Part shown: piece after piece, positions 23,801 through 31,710 of the stretch | Numbering within the stretch: the first letter of the stretch is position 1 | Layout of the letters: each line of letters begins with the position of its first letter | Assembly (NCBI GenBank): GCA_016788205.1 | Contig: JAEUTA010000025.1 | Coordinates: 1 to 64,000 of the forward strand | Direction of reading: 5' to 3' | Length of the DNA: 64,000 nucleotides | Source of the DNA: Flavobacteriales bacterium | GTDB lineage: Bacteria > Bacteroidota > Bacteroidia > Flavobacteriales_F > PHOS-HE28 | Program-made: the position numbers and the translations under genes | Notes under the pieces: model-generated | Told to the model about the DNA's origin: nothing | The model's database searches: none | What the model saw: the letters and a program-made list of their open reading frames with translations, nothing else

Positions 23801-25071
23801 ATGGGCAGGTTGGTAGCGTAGTTGTCGGCACTGGAACGCACCGCGAACGTACGTGCACCGTTGGCGGAACGGCCGGCTTTGAAACCGAGCGAATCCACGG
23901 TGAGCATGTCCGACAACTGGGCGTCGAACGAGAAGGCATAGTACTTGCCGGTATTGATGGTGCCGGGGAGTTGGGAGAAGTCCGTTACCTGGTCCACGGC
24001 CACTTCATCCCACGCATCGAAGGCGAACAGCCCTGCACGGGTGCTGTTGGCCGAGACACCTTGCGCGTTGAAGGCGTTGAACACCGTACGCGTGCGGCTT
24101 TCACCGTGCAACTCATCGGTCGGGTTGGTGCGCGGCGTGGGGTCCTGGGTGCCCGAGCCGGTGGTGACATCGTCGAAACGATAGGGGAACTGATTCAGCG
24201 GGATATCCGTGTCGTTGCAGGAGGTCCAGGGGAAGACCGGATTGTTATACGGCACTGGACAGTCGTCCCAACCGCGGGTCTTCGGTGTGTCCTCCACTTC
24301 GTCATCGCCGCAGGAATTGGCCATGTAGGGCCCATCCGTCACCACATCACCACCGTTGTTGTTGCCCCAAACGTGTTGCAGGTTGAGGTAGTGGCCCACC
24401 TCGTGGGTAAGGGCGGTGGAGTTGTTGTTGTTGCTGGTACCGATGTTACCGATGTACTCGTGGCGGATGATGATGCCATCCACCAGGCGGCCGAGGATAC
24501 CTTCCTGGGCGCTGGGGTAGTAGGCATAACCGGCGGTGCCCTCGTTCATGGACGCCACCACCCACACGTTCAAGTACTTGTTACGTGGCCAGCCGTTCAT
24601 CTTGGACTGGTCATTGCCCTTCAGCGTTTCCGGTGTCTTGATGCGATCGATACCGTTGGTGCAGTTGCCATTGGGGTCCAATGTGGGCAGCACGAACTTG
24701 ATCTGGACATCACCGGTGATGGGCAGGAACGCCGGGTGCACGGCGGGTAGGTCCGGGTTCAACGCCTGGTAGTCCTCGTTCAGCAGTTCCACCTGCCGCA
24801 GGATCTGCTCGTTGGTGATGTTCTCATCGCCATTGAGGTTGATGATGTGGAACACGATGGGGATGGTCACGAGCACGTCGCGGTCCCGTTGCACGGCATT
24901 GCTCGCCATCAGGTGGCGTATCTCCTGCTGGTACGCCGCCTCGCGCTCCAGGTAGGTGGGGTCTTCCGCGATGAGTTTGGCGCGCATCGCGTCCGCCGCG
25001 CAATGGAACTGCTGGGCGCTCACCGCAAGGGACAGGGAGCAGGCAGCCAGGCCGAGTAGAACTTGTTTCAT
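20893..25071 (-). CDS. M43 metalloprotease (cytophagalysin-like) with inserted adhesive modules, T9SS-exported
   Basis: A 1,392-residue secreted protease. Signal peptide at 1-19. The M43 catalytic domain begins about residue 65; the zinc motif is HEVGHYLNLQH (223-233, asparagine at the usual glycine position). The Met-turn expected some tens of residues later (NVENYMEYSYCSKMF, 958-972) appears only after about 650 extra residues: a jelly-roll-like domain (about 330-478, resuming at GVFSIDDVKVYG, 940-951), itself interrupted by four copies of a GTWSGPS module (about 480-553, 627-702, 707-778, 858-931) and two Ig-like domains. After the Met-turn come a PKD-like domain, a beta-sandwich domain and a T9SS type A sorting domain (about 1310-1392). 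Whether the split domain folds and is active cannot be judged from sequence. Confidence 0.88.
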   Translation of the reverse strand: MKQVLLGLAACSLSLAVSAQQFHCAADAMRAKLIAEDPTYLEREAAYQQEIRHLMASNAVQRDRDVLVTIPIVFHIINLNGDENITNEQILRQVELLNEDYQALNPDLPAVHPAFLPITGDVQIKFVLPTLDPNGNCTNGIDRIKTPETLKGNDQSKMNGWPRNKYLNVWVVASMNEGTAGYAYYPSAQEGILGRLVDGIIIRHEYIGNIGTSNNNNSTALTHEVGHYLNLQHVWGNNNGGDVVTDGPYMANSCGDDEVEDTPKTRGWDDCPVPYNNPVFPWTSCNDTDIPLNQFPYRFDDVTTGSGTQDPTPRTNPTDELHGESRTRTVFNAFNAQGVSANSTRAGLFAFDAWDEVAVDQVTDFSQLPGTINTGKYYAFSFDAQLSDMLTVDSLGFKAGRSANGARTFAVRSSADNYATNLPIRTGGNANVSVQSGNVAFFTGDIAVEVPTIYVDPPVTGYTSLDQPIQFRIYAWNAEGANGALRICANDASTDLFDRLGGSPQPGGTWSGPSEVVNDQFDPANMAAGTYTYTVDGNGSCNGYSAQVEVTIVAPPSIPTITGPSDFCSTASVTLTSSSATGNTWSPGAQTTASINTNKAGTYAVTVTANGCKATSEPFVLSVVAAANAGTNDALTVCSGGASAPLFNSLSGNPTSGGTWTGPSEVVDGLFDPATMSAGAYQYVVTGNGPCANATATVTVQVAATSSAGTNGTFQICRNAAPADLFDRLGGSPQSGGTWSGPSTTDGTYDPVTMEPGVYTYSVAAGGECGTPTATVTVLELNVPVTPTITSSFSSVCAGSTRVLTSSSSTGNAWQPGGQTTQNITVRDGGSYTVTVTSNGCSATSAAFVLGVQQAANAGKDGDLTICSESTALPLFNTLAGTPDMGGAWTGPSAVTDGLYDPATMAPGTYTYVVTGTGPCPNDTALVVVVESTNYAHISGVFSIDDVKVYGETRIIENVENYMEYSYCSKMFTDDQVLRMRAALNSPTGERNQTWIEENLQATGSGEYAVQCPPSADFYVRTVELNSGFNQEIPFSPTVCVNTEVQFVDNSGGAFPTSWSWTFPDGNPSTSTERNPVVSFSTPGWKAVTLTVSNDVGSHTRTEPYSVLIGGSPYDIVGMYNESFENNVGLHPWFNMNYATNNTYFQRTTTTGSQGSACAMLNSGARNPLDLIDPDNSLDYDELISPSFDLDALQSGTTFSFDFAYATGANDLSMVSEELLVSSSVDCGKTWSTLFGGEITGSTLINNGNNPQTPPPAWTTKTFNLPNSRLAPNVRFRFRYYSSAFSGNLYIDNINISGPVGIDDLSTEHFMNLFPNPTNDRFQLTVFGMDRFNTDIVITDVRGAIVYRTTHRPAGITGMEFSGRELGLSDGLYLIRATNEEGDSTQRLVVGK

Positions 25072-25255
25072 AGGGTTCGCTGAACGAGGGGTTTCGGTTT
25101 CCTAAGCGGGCCTAAAGTACAACGGGAAGGTCAGCGTTCAAGGTGCAGCCGTTCTGTGGACGTTCTGCTCCGGCGAGCGGGTGTTCGCGCACCGGGAACG
25201 GCAACATTGGGACGAACGGGGAGCGGCGCGTTCCCCACGGCGAGCGGGGTACGGG

Positions 25256-26449
25256 TCAGTGGCCCGTGGCGCGGTCCAAGGCGGCAAGGATGATGGAGCA
25301 GGCCTTGCTCACTTCCTCGGAGTTGATGGTGAGCGGTGGGGCGATGCGGAAGGCGGTGGGACAGGACAGGAACCAGAAGCCCAGGACCCCTTCTTCCAGG
25401 CAGCCGTGCACCACCTGTTGAACCAAGTCGGCATCGCCGAGGTCCACGGCCAGCATCAAGCCTTCGCCCCGCACCTCGTGGATGGCGGGATGCACCAGAA
25501 GTTCCTTGAACAGCCGCCCCATGGCCGCAGCGTTCTCCGGCAGGCGTTCATCCAGGAGCACCTCCAGCGCCGCCAGCCCGGCCACGCAGGGTAGCGGGTG
25601 GCCGCCGAACGTGGTGATGTGCCCCAGAACGGGGTCGTGCGTGAGCAGGTGCATACGATCGTACGCGGCGATGAACGCCCCCATGGGTAGCCCGCCCCCG
25701 AGCGCCTTGCCCAGGACGAGGATATCGGGCACCACGCCGAAGTGCTCCAAGGCGAAGGGCCTGCCCGTACGTCCGAAGCCGGTCTGTACCTCATCGAACA
25801 CGAGCAGGGCACCAACGGCGGTGCATCGGGCACGCAAAGCCTGCATCCATTCCATTGTGGGAACACGCACGCCGGCATCACCTTGTATCGGCTCCACGAT
25901 CACCGCCGCTGTGCGCGTATCGATGCGGTCCAGCTCCGCGTGGCCGTTGAAGGTGATGAAGTGCACATCGGGCAGCAGCGGTCTGTTGCGGTATTTCTTC
26001 GCCTCGTTGCCGGTGATGCTGAGCGAGCCGTGCGTGCCGCCGTGGTAGCTCTTGTGGCAGGCGACCAGCGCTGTGCGGCCGGTGATGCGCTTGGCCAGTT
26101 TGATGGCGGCCTCATTGGCTTCGGTGCCGCTGTTCACGAAGTAGACGCTGTCCAGCCCGGGTGGGAGCAGGGCTGCAAGCCGCTCGGCGAAATGGACCTG
26201 GGGTGCCTGGACGAACTCGCCGTAAGGGATCACATGGAGGTACCGGTCGCATTGGTCCTTGATGGCCTGCACCACCTTGGGGTGCCGGTGCCCGGTGTTG
26301 TTCACGGCCAGGCCAGCGACCAGGTCCAGGTAGCGTCTGCCGTCGCGGGTGTGGATGTAACAGCCATCAGCCCCTACCACATCGAGGGCGATGGGATAGG
26401 GGCTGGTCTGTGCGAGGTGTCGCTCGAAGGCGTTGTGCAGCGCGTCCAT
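25256..26449 (-). CDS. Class III PLP aminotransferase, acetylornithine/ornithine type
   Basis: A 397-residue pyridoxal-phosphate enzyme. Class III landmarks: YFVNSGTEANEAAIKLAK (near 104-121), SYHGGTHGSLS, VEPIQGDAGVRVP (near 186-198), LVFDEVQTGFGRTG (aspartate contacting the PLP ring) and ILVLGKALGGGLPMGAF with the Schiff-base lysine (near 254). Substrate cannot be fixed: acetylornithine, ornithine, 4-aminobutyrate and lysine enzymes share these motifs. The ATG was chosen over a TTG five codons upstream. It follows the Spy-like gene after 32 bases and may be the last member of the leftward cluster. Confidence 0.85.
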   Translation of the reverse strand: MDALHNAFERHLAQTSPYPIALDVVGADGCYIHTRDGRRYLDLVAGLAVNNTGHRHPKVVQAIKDQCDRYLHVIPYGEFVQAPQVHFAERLAALLPPGLDSVYFVNSGTEANEAAIKLAKRITGRTALVACHKSYHGGTHGSLSITGNEAKKYRNRPLLPDVHFITFNGHAELDRIDTRTAAVIVEPIQGDAGVRVPTMEWMQALRARCTAVGALLVFDEVQTGFGRTGRPFALEHFGVVPDILVLGKALGGGLPMGAFIAAYDRMHLLTHDPVLGHITTFGGHPLPCVAGLAALEVLLDERLPENAAAMGRLFKELLVHPAIHEVRGEGLMLAVDLGDADLVQQVVHGCLEEGVLGFWFLSCPTAFRIAPPLTINSEEVSKACSIILAALDRATGH

Positions 26450-26481
26450 CTGAGAAGGACGCAAAGGTGCGGCACCCGGGC

Positions 26482-26991
26482 TTAGCGGCGGTGGCGCTGC
26501 CCGTCGCCGCCAGGGCCTTTGCGCTCCTCCATCCGGTCACGGAAACGCTTCAGCACTTCTTTGTTGAAGTCGCGTTCGGCCTTTTTCAGCTTCAGTGTCT
26601 TCACCGCACCGATGCTCTTCTTGAAGCGTTCGGAGTAGGTTCTCTCGAGGTCCAGTTCCTTCTGGCGCGTTTGCAAGGCCTTGTCCAGGATCTGGCTGGC
26701 TTCAGCTTCGGTAAGGGTGCTATCTCCTTTGGCGCTCTTGTGCAACTCACGCATCTCCTTGCGCAGGGCGTCCTGCTTTTCGTCCATCTCGTTGTAGATG
26801 GGCCAGAACTGCTGTGCCTGTTCAGGTGTCAATTCCAGGCGAGAGGTGATGTAGGCGCTTTTCTGCGCCTTGATCTCCTTGAGGCGTTCGCCCGATGGCG
26901 GCGGCATGTCTTCGTCCTGGGCGTTCACGTTCAGCGAGCCGATCAACAGGGTCGCAGCCAGGGGCAGGGTGCGGAAAAGCAGGGTTCTCAT
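26482..26991 (-). CDS. Exported Spy/CpxP-like helical protein
   Basis: A 169-residue periplasmic protein: signal peptide ending at NVNAQ, then an almost wholly helical charged chain. ITSRLELTPEQAQQFWPIYNEM resembles the LTxxQ motif region of Spy/CpxP/ZraP-like chaperones. Its start overlaps the stop of the preceding membrane protein by 4 bases, so the two are translationally coupled. In this context, with an ECF sigma factor and a putative anti-sigma factor upstream, a role in sensing or relieving envelope stress is likely, but this is inference. Confidence 0.72.
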   Translation of the reverse strand: MRTLLFRTLPLAATLLIGSLNVNAQDEDMPPPSGERLKEIKAQKSAYITSRLELTPEQAQQFWPIYNEMDEKQDALRKEMRELHKSAKGDSTLTEAEASQILDKALQTRQKELDLERTYSERFKKSIGAVKTLKLKKAERDFNKEVLKRFRDRMEERKGPGGDGQRHRR

Positions 26992-27428
26992 AGGTCTTCG
27001 ATCAATTGGTCCAACGGCAGGTCCTCGTTCTCCAGGTAGGCCAGTACCTCCACATCATCGTCGGGCAGGGCCACGGGTTCCATCAGGTCTTCTTCCCCGG
27101 CAAGTGCAGCGAAGAGGATCTCTTCATCCACACCGGCATCGAGCAGCTCTTCGGGTTCCGCGGTGGCCAGGCCTTCCGTATTCACCGGAGCCGTGGGCCA
27201 AAGCGACCACAAGAGGGCAGCGATGGCCATGGCGGCCAGCGAACCAACGGCGAAGCGCGGCCACAACGTCCACCCCTTTCGTTCGCTGCGCAGGGCCTGC
27301 ATCCGTTGCTGAACGTTCTGGGGGAAGACCTCGAAGAAGCCCTGGGGTGTAACGAAAGGGTCCTCCTTCGCGATGCTGCGGAGAAAGGGGACGTCCTTCA
27401 GTTCGTTGTGCTCCTCTTGGGGTCTCAT
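26988..27428 (-). CDS. Putative anti-sigma factor, single-pass membrane protein
   Basis: A 146-residue protein with one membrane helix (about residues 59-80, FAVGSLAAMAIAALLW), a cytoplasmic N-terminal part of about 58 residues (VPFLRSIAKEDPFVTPQGFF) and an acidic periplasmic tail. No zinc-binding anti-sigma motif is visible. Position immediately downstream of an ECF sigma factor, topology and size fit an anti-sigma factor of the Bacteroidota type. The call rests mainly on context. Confidence 0.6.
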   Translation of the reverse strand: MRPQEEHNELKDVPFLRSIAKEDPFVTPQGFFEVFPQNVQQRMQALRSERKGWTLWPRFAVGSLAAMAIAALLWSLWPTAPVNTEGLATAEPEELLDAGVDEEILFAALAGEEDLMEPVALPDDDVEVLAYLENEDLPLDQLIEDL

Positions 27429-27450
27429 GCTGTACAGGGTTAAGATGCGT

Positions 27451-28014
27451 TCAGCCGTTCTTGGTTTGATCGGTGGTGAGCCATTGCTCGATCTTCTTCA
27501 CGGCGATGTGGTAGCTGCTCTTCAGCGCGCCTACGCTGGTGCCGGTGATCTCGCTCATCGTTTCGTACTTCATCTCCTCGAAGTACTTCATGGTGAAGAC
27601 GGCCCGTTGCTTGTCGGGCAACCGCATCACGGCCCGTTGCAGTTTCTGCTGGATCACATCGCCACTGAAATGCTCGCTGCTGTCGAGGGTGGTGGTCAAC
27701 CGTTCCACCACGCTCTCCTCGCTTACGAAGAGACCGTGTTTCATTTTGCGCAGGTGGTTGAGGCTCTCGTTGTGGGCGATGCGGTAGAGCCAGCTGTACA
27801 ATTGGGAATCCGCGCGGAACGAATCGAGGCCGGTCCACGCTTTGAGGAAGACGTTCTGGAGCACGTCCTTCGCTTCATCGTGATCGGTGACCATGCGCCG
27901 GATGAAACCATAGAGCCTGCGCTGGTACTGGCGCACGAGCAGATTGAACGCATAGTTGCGGCTTTCCTCCTTGCGGAAGAGGGCGAGTAATTCGCTATCG
28001 CTGAGGTCACTCAT
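27451..28014 (-). CDS. ECF-family RNA polymerase sigma factor
   Basis: A 187-residue sigma-70 family factor lacking regions 1 and 3. Region 2 (about 25-95) contains DHDEAKDVLQNVFLKAW and YSWLYRIAHNESLNHLRK; region 4 (about 120-180) contains LPDKQRAVFTMKYFEEM and the helix-turn-helix ITGTSVGALKSSYHIAVKK. It should redirect RNA polymerase to a small regulon, held in check by the membrane protein encoded next. The gene begins 27 bases after the transketolase C-half stop, so it may be read from that promoter as well as its own. Confidence 0.92.
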   Translation of the reverse strand: MSDLSDSELLALFRKEESRNYAFNLLVRQYQRRLYGFIRRMVTDHDEAKDVLQNVFLKAWTGLDSFRADSQLYSWLYRIAHNESLNHLRKMKHGLFVSEESVVERLTTTLDSSEHFSGDVIQQKLQRAVMRLPDKQRAVFTMKYFEEMKYETMSEITGTSVGALKSSYHIAVKKIEQWLTTDQTKNG

Positions 28015-28041
28015 AGGCGGTCGAGTGACGTTGGGTCCGGG

Positions 28042-28995
28042 TCACTTCCGCGCGATCGCGGCTTTCGCGGCTTTCACGATATCCGGTGTGTCCAGCCCAT
28101 ACTTCTTCAGCAGTTGGTCCGGTGTTCCGCTCTCGCCGAAGCTGTCGTTCACGGCCACGAATTCCTGCGGTGCTGGTGCGTGCGTGGTCAAGACCTGTGC
28201 GATCGCATCGCCCAAGCCCCCATGTCGGTTGTGTTCCTCGCAGCTTACCGCACATCCCGTCTTCGCTACGGAAGCTAGGATGGCCTCCACGTCCAAAGGT
28301 TTGATCGTGTGTACGTTGATCACTTCCGCTTTCACGCCCTGCTTGGCCAGTTCTTCTGCCGCTTGCAGCGCACGCCACACGAGGTGTCCACAGGCGAAGA
28401 TGCTCACGTCCGTACCCTCGATAAGGCGCTGCGCCTTGCCCAGTTCGAAGGGCATGTCCGCCGGGATGAACACGGGCCATTTCGGCCGACCGAAACGCAG
28501 GTACACCGGCCCATCATGGTCGGCGATGGCGATGGTGGCCTGTTTCGTCTGGTTGTAGTCACAAGGAACCACCACGGCCATGCCGGGCAGCATGCGCATG
28601 AGGCCGATGTCCTCCAGGATCTGGTGCGTGGCACCGTCCTCACCGAGGGTGAGCCCCGCGTGGCTGGCACAGATCTTCACGTTCTTACCGGCATAGGCGA
28701 TGCTCTGGCGCACCTGGTCATAAACACGGCCGGTGCTGAAGTTGGCGAAGGTGCCGGTGTAGGGGATCTTGCCCCCGATGGTCATACCCGCGGCGATGCC
28801 CATCATGTTGGCCTCCGCGATGCCCACTTGCACGAAGCGCTCGGGGAAGTCCTTCTTGAAGGCGTCCATCTTGAGCGATCCGGTGAGGTCGGCGCAGAGA
28901 GCCACCACGTGCGGGTTCGTCTTGCCGAGTTCGTGCAGGCCTGCGCCGAAGCCGCTGCGGGTGTCTTTCTGGTCGAGTACGGGGTAGGTGCTCAT
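28042..28995 (-). CDS. Transketolase, C-terminal half (pyrimidine-binding and C-terminal domains)
   Basis: A 317-residue subunit. It has the pyrimidine-domain motifs of transketolase (DLTGSLKMDAF, FVQVGIAEANMMGIAAGM with the catalytic glutamate, HAGLTLGEDGATHQ) and the C-terminal domain (EVINVHTIKPLDVEAI, EEHNRHGGLGDAI). It transfers two-carbon ketol units in the non-oxidative pentose phosphate pathway, together with the N-terminal half encoded at 30483-31361. Split transketolases are known; here the two halves are separated by a von Willebrand A protein gene on the same strand. Confidence 0.93.
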   Translation of the reverse strand: MSTYPVLDQKDTRSGFGAGLHELGKTNPHVVALCADLTGSLKMDAFKKDFPERFVQVGIAEANMMGIAAGMTIGGKIPYTGTFANFSTGRVYDQVRQSIAYAGKNVKICASHAGLTLGEDGATHQILEDIGLMRMLPGMAVVVPCDYNQTKQATIAIADHDGPVYLRFGRPKWPVFIPADMPFELGKAQRLIEGTDVSIFACGHLVWRALQAAEELAKQGVKAEVINVHTIKPLDVEAILASVAKTGCAVSCEEHNRHGGLGDAIAQVLTTHAPAPQEFVAVNDSFGESGTPDQLLKKYGLDTPDIVKAAKAAIARK

Positions 28996-29028
28996 TGGGT
29001 CAGGGTGGCTTGGACCAGCGAGGGCCGG

Positions 29029-30429
29029 TCAGAAGTTGATGGTTACGGATCGGCCACTCTCGATGGTGACGTCCTTCTTGAGGGTGAGTTCGGTGCGGCG
29101 CGCGCTGCGGCTTCGGTAGATCACTTCGTAGGTACCGGGCAGCAGCCGGAACTGGGCTCGGATGGCGTTGGGGTCCAGGTCGGCCACCCATTCCAACAGA
29201 CCGTCCTTCTTGCTGAAAATGGCACCGGGGCCTGGCGTTGAAGGGAGCACGTTCAATACACCGGAACGCGGCACGGCGATATCGGTGGTCTTACTCTGCT
29301 CGATGCGCACGTTCGGTATCATCAAGCGTGGGAGGGTGAGCACCTCGATGTCATAGGTCCCAGTGCGCAGGCGTTGTGTGGTACCTACTTCCTGCGCGAT
29401 CAACGTTCCTCCTTCGCTGTTGCGCCGCACGATGGCCTGCACGGGAATGCCATCGGAAGGTCCGCTGCCGGCCTTGATACTGAGCGTTCCGGTACCCGCG
29501 TCCAACGCGATCACGGTGTGTACACCGGGCTTCACCACCACATCGTTGCGCACGCTGGGTGGCACGGTGTGGGCCACGACCCGGTATGTGTAGATGGGGT
29601 CGATGCGCAGCGTGTCCGGTATGCCACGATCGTTCATGGTATGCATGATGTGGTCGATGATCTTGCCGGTGCGCTGATCATGAAGCGTCACCGGCACATC
29701 CGTTTCATTCGGCTTGCCGTCGGCGGTCATCAAGCTGATCTGTGCCGTGGTGCTGTTGAGCGCTTGTGTCACCACCACTTTCAGCACATGCTCGAACAGT
29801 TCTGGCGTGCTCGCGTCGAAGTAGTTGCCCACGCATTGCAATGCATACTTCTGTGTGTCGTCCAGGCCTACGCCGATCACGAAGGGTTTCAGGGTGATGC
29901 CCTTCGCTTGCAGGGCGCGGCTCACGGCGCAGGGATCTTCATCACAGGCTTCAATGCCATCGGTGATGAGGATGATGACGTTGCGGACCTTCCGGGTATC
30001 GTTGAAGGTGATCGGAGGGAAGTCACCGGCGGCGCGTTCGAGCGACCGGGCGATGGGCGTTGTGCCCAGGCAGCGGACGCTTTGCAGCGTTGACTTCATG
30101 CCGGGGATGCTGTTCGGGCTGAAGGGCACTTCGAGCTTCGTGTCGTCGCAGTCCTGCTTTCCGGGCTGGATGGGTGTCTGATGCCCGTATAGCCGCAACG
30201 CTAGTTCCAAGTCGGGTTGGCCTTCTAGTTCTTTCAGGGAGTTCAGCAGGAGTTCACGCGCGGTATTGATCTTTGGCTGATCGCCCCAGAAGGCGTTCAT
30301 GCTGTTGCTCGCGTCCATGACGAACAGCATCCGCGTAAGCGGCGGTTGAACGACGTTGTCCTGGGCGAAAGCGGTAGCCGCCAAGAACAAGCATAGAGGA
30401 GCGAGGGCGACGCGGCTGCGCATGTTCAT
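29029..30429 (-). CDS. Exported von Willebrand factor A domain protein
   Basis: A 466-residue secreted or periplasmic protein. Signal peptide ends at TAFAQ. The VWA domain (about 30-220) has an intact metal-ion-dependent adhesion site: MLFVMDASNSM (DxSxS), a threonine in LGTTPIARSL and ILITDGIEACDED. The C-terminal part is a series of beta-rich carboxypeptidase-regulatory-like segments (GIPVQAIVRRNSEGG, LPGTYEVIYRS). Partner unknown. It lies between the two halves of transketolase, with 53 and 33 bases to its neighbours. The start at MNMRSR begins a normal signal peptide; the longer frame overlaps the upstream gene. Confidence 0.82.
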   Translation of the reverse strand: MNMRSRVALAPLCLFLAATAFAQDNVVQPPLTRMLFVMDASNSMNAFWGDQPKINTARELLLNSLKELEGQPDLELALRLYGHQTPIQPGKQDCDDTKLEVPFSPNSIPGMKSTLQSVRCLGTTPIARSLERAAGDFPPITFNDTRKVRNVIILITDGIEACDEDPCAVSRALQAKGITLKPFVIGVGLDDTQKYALQCVGNYFDASTPELFEHVLKVVVTQALNSTTAQISLMTADGKPNETDVPVTLHDQRTGKIIDHIMHTMNDRGIPDTLRIDPIYTYRVVAHTVPPSVRNDVVVKPGVHTVIALDAGTGTLSIKAGSGPSDGIPVQAIVRRNSEGGTLIAQEVGTTQRLRTGTYDIEVLTLPRLMIPNVRIEQSKTTDIAVPRSGVLNVLPSTPGPGAIFSKKDGLLEWVADLDPNAIRAQFRLLPGTYEVIYRSRSARRTELTLKKDVTIESGRSVTINF

Positions 30430-30482
30430 GAGTTCACCTAGCGTACGGGTGAAAAGCGTGCCAAGCGCAGGTAGTGGACATC

Positions 30483-31361
30483 TCAGTAGTCCCCAAGCGT
30501 CTCTGGCAGTTGTTCCAACGCCTTCTTCAACTGCTCGTCGTTCGGCGCGATCCCATGCCATTCGTGGCTGTGCATCATGAAGTCCACACCCTGGCCCATC
30601 TCGGTGGTCATCAGGATCATCACGGGCCTGCCCTTCCCGGTGCGGCTCTTCGCCTCGTTCAGGGTCTTCAACAGGGCGGCCATGTCGTTACCGTTCGTCT
30701 CCAGCACGTCCCAGCCGAATGCGAGCCATTTGGCCTTCAAGTCCCCCAAGGGGAGCACGTCGTCCACGTCGCCATCGATCTGGCGGCCGTTATAGTCAAT
30801 GGTGCTGATCAGGTTGTCCACCTTCTTGCCAGCGGCGAACATGGCGGCTTCCCAGATCTGGCCTTCCTGCAGCTCGCCATCGCCGTGCAGGGTGAAGACG
30901 AGCGTGTCGTCACCGTTCATCTTCTTCGCCAGTGCTGCACCAATGCCTACGCTGAGTCCTTGCCCCAACGAACCACTGGCCATGCGCACCCCGGGCAGAC
31001 CTTCGTGCGTGGTGGGGTGGCCTTGCAGGCGTGAGTCGATCTTGCGGAACGTGGCCAGTTCGCTCACTGGGAAGTACCCACTGCGCGCCAGGGTACTGTA
31101 GAACACCGGGCTGATGTGGCCGTTGCTCAGGAAGAAGAGGTCCTGGCCCTTGCCATCCATATCCCACGGCTGGGGCTTGTGCCGCATCACGCTGAAGTAC
31201 AGCGCGGCGAAGTAGTCCGCACAGCCGAGCGAACCGCCGGGGTGGCCGCTTTGCACGCCATGCACCTGCCGCACGATGTCGCGTCGGATCTGGGAGGCGA
31301 TGCGTTGGAGTTCGTTGACGTCTGCCCGAGTGCTCGGTGCGGCGGTGGTCGAAGTGGACAT
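30483..31361 (-). CDS. Transketolase, N-terminal half (thiamine diphosphate-binding)
   Basis: A 292-residue subunit with the pyrophosphate-binding domain: SGHPGGSLGCADYFAAL near 44-60, MASGSLGQGLSVGIGAALA near 127-145 and the thiamine diphosphate/Mg motif HGDGELQEGQIWEA (GDG...N-like) near 160-173. It forms the active enzyme with the C-terminal half. It is the first gene of a leftward cluster that continues through the VWA protein, the other half and probably the sigma factor operon. Start chosen at MSTSTT, 20 bases behind a TACTTTTG box. Confidence 0.93.
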   Translation of the reverse strand: MSTSTTAAPSTRADVNELQRIASQIRRDIVRQVHGVQSGHPGGSLGCADYFAALYFSVMRHKPQPWDMDGKGQDLFFLSNGHISPVFYSTLARSGYFPVSELATFRKIDSRLQGHPTTHEGLPGVRMASGSLGQGLSVGIGAALAKKMNGDDTLVFTLHGDGELQEGQIWEAAMFAAGKKVDNLISTIDYNGRQIDGDVDDVLPLGDLKAKWLAFGWDVLETNGNDMAALLKTLNEAKSRTGKGRPVMILMTTEMGQGVDFMMHSHEWHGIAPNDEQLKKALEQLPETLGDY

Positions 31362-31381
31362 GTGGGAGCTGCTAGCGCGCC

Positions 31382-31389
31382 CAAAAGTA
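31382..31389 (-). promoter_or_regulatory. -7 box TACTTTTG for the transketolase cluster
   Basis: Perfect TAnnTTTG on the minus strand, 20 bases before the ATG. No TTG at the expected distance upstream. Confidence 0.45.
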
Positions 31390-31663
31390 GGCCGGTACCC
31401 GGCAGCCTTCAGGTGAGAGCGCTGGAACTTTTGAAACGCATTGGCTAACGCAACGCACTGGGAAAGAGCCATGTTCCCGGCTGATCGTTGATGAGCATAG
31501 CGCTCCACAGGAACCGTTCGTCACCCGGCGGGCAACGCGGCGCGGTAATTGACGTGTCTACAGCATACTCCGGTTCATCTGGTTTTGGCCGGTTCGTCAT
31601 TGAAGTGGGCGCTGTGGTGGCGCCCATTTCATTTTTGCCGGGTACGGCCTCGTCGGAAGGGGC

Positions 31664-31671
31664 TACCTTCG
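31664..31671 (+). promoter_or_regulatory. Putative -7 box TACCTTCG for ychF
   Basis: TACCTTCG ends 39 bases before the ATG; a TTG lies 26 bases further upstream. Confidence 0.4.
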
Positions 31672-31710
31672 CGGCCGCTTTTCCGGGACCAGCCGGGAGC
31701 ACACCGTACC

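Larger units (their letters stand above)
31362..31710. other. Divergent intergenic region between transketolase and ychF
   Basis: About 350 bases with no credible gene. It contains a -7-like box for each flanking gene, TACTTTTG leftward and TACCTTCG rightward. The remaining approximately 270 bases hold short frames only. Confidence 0.65.

Noticed and set aside
23431..24750. 439-residue open frame antisense to the M43 protein
   Set aside because: Lies wholly opposite a well-supported protease gene; no motif and biased composition.
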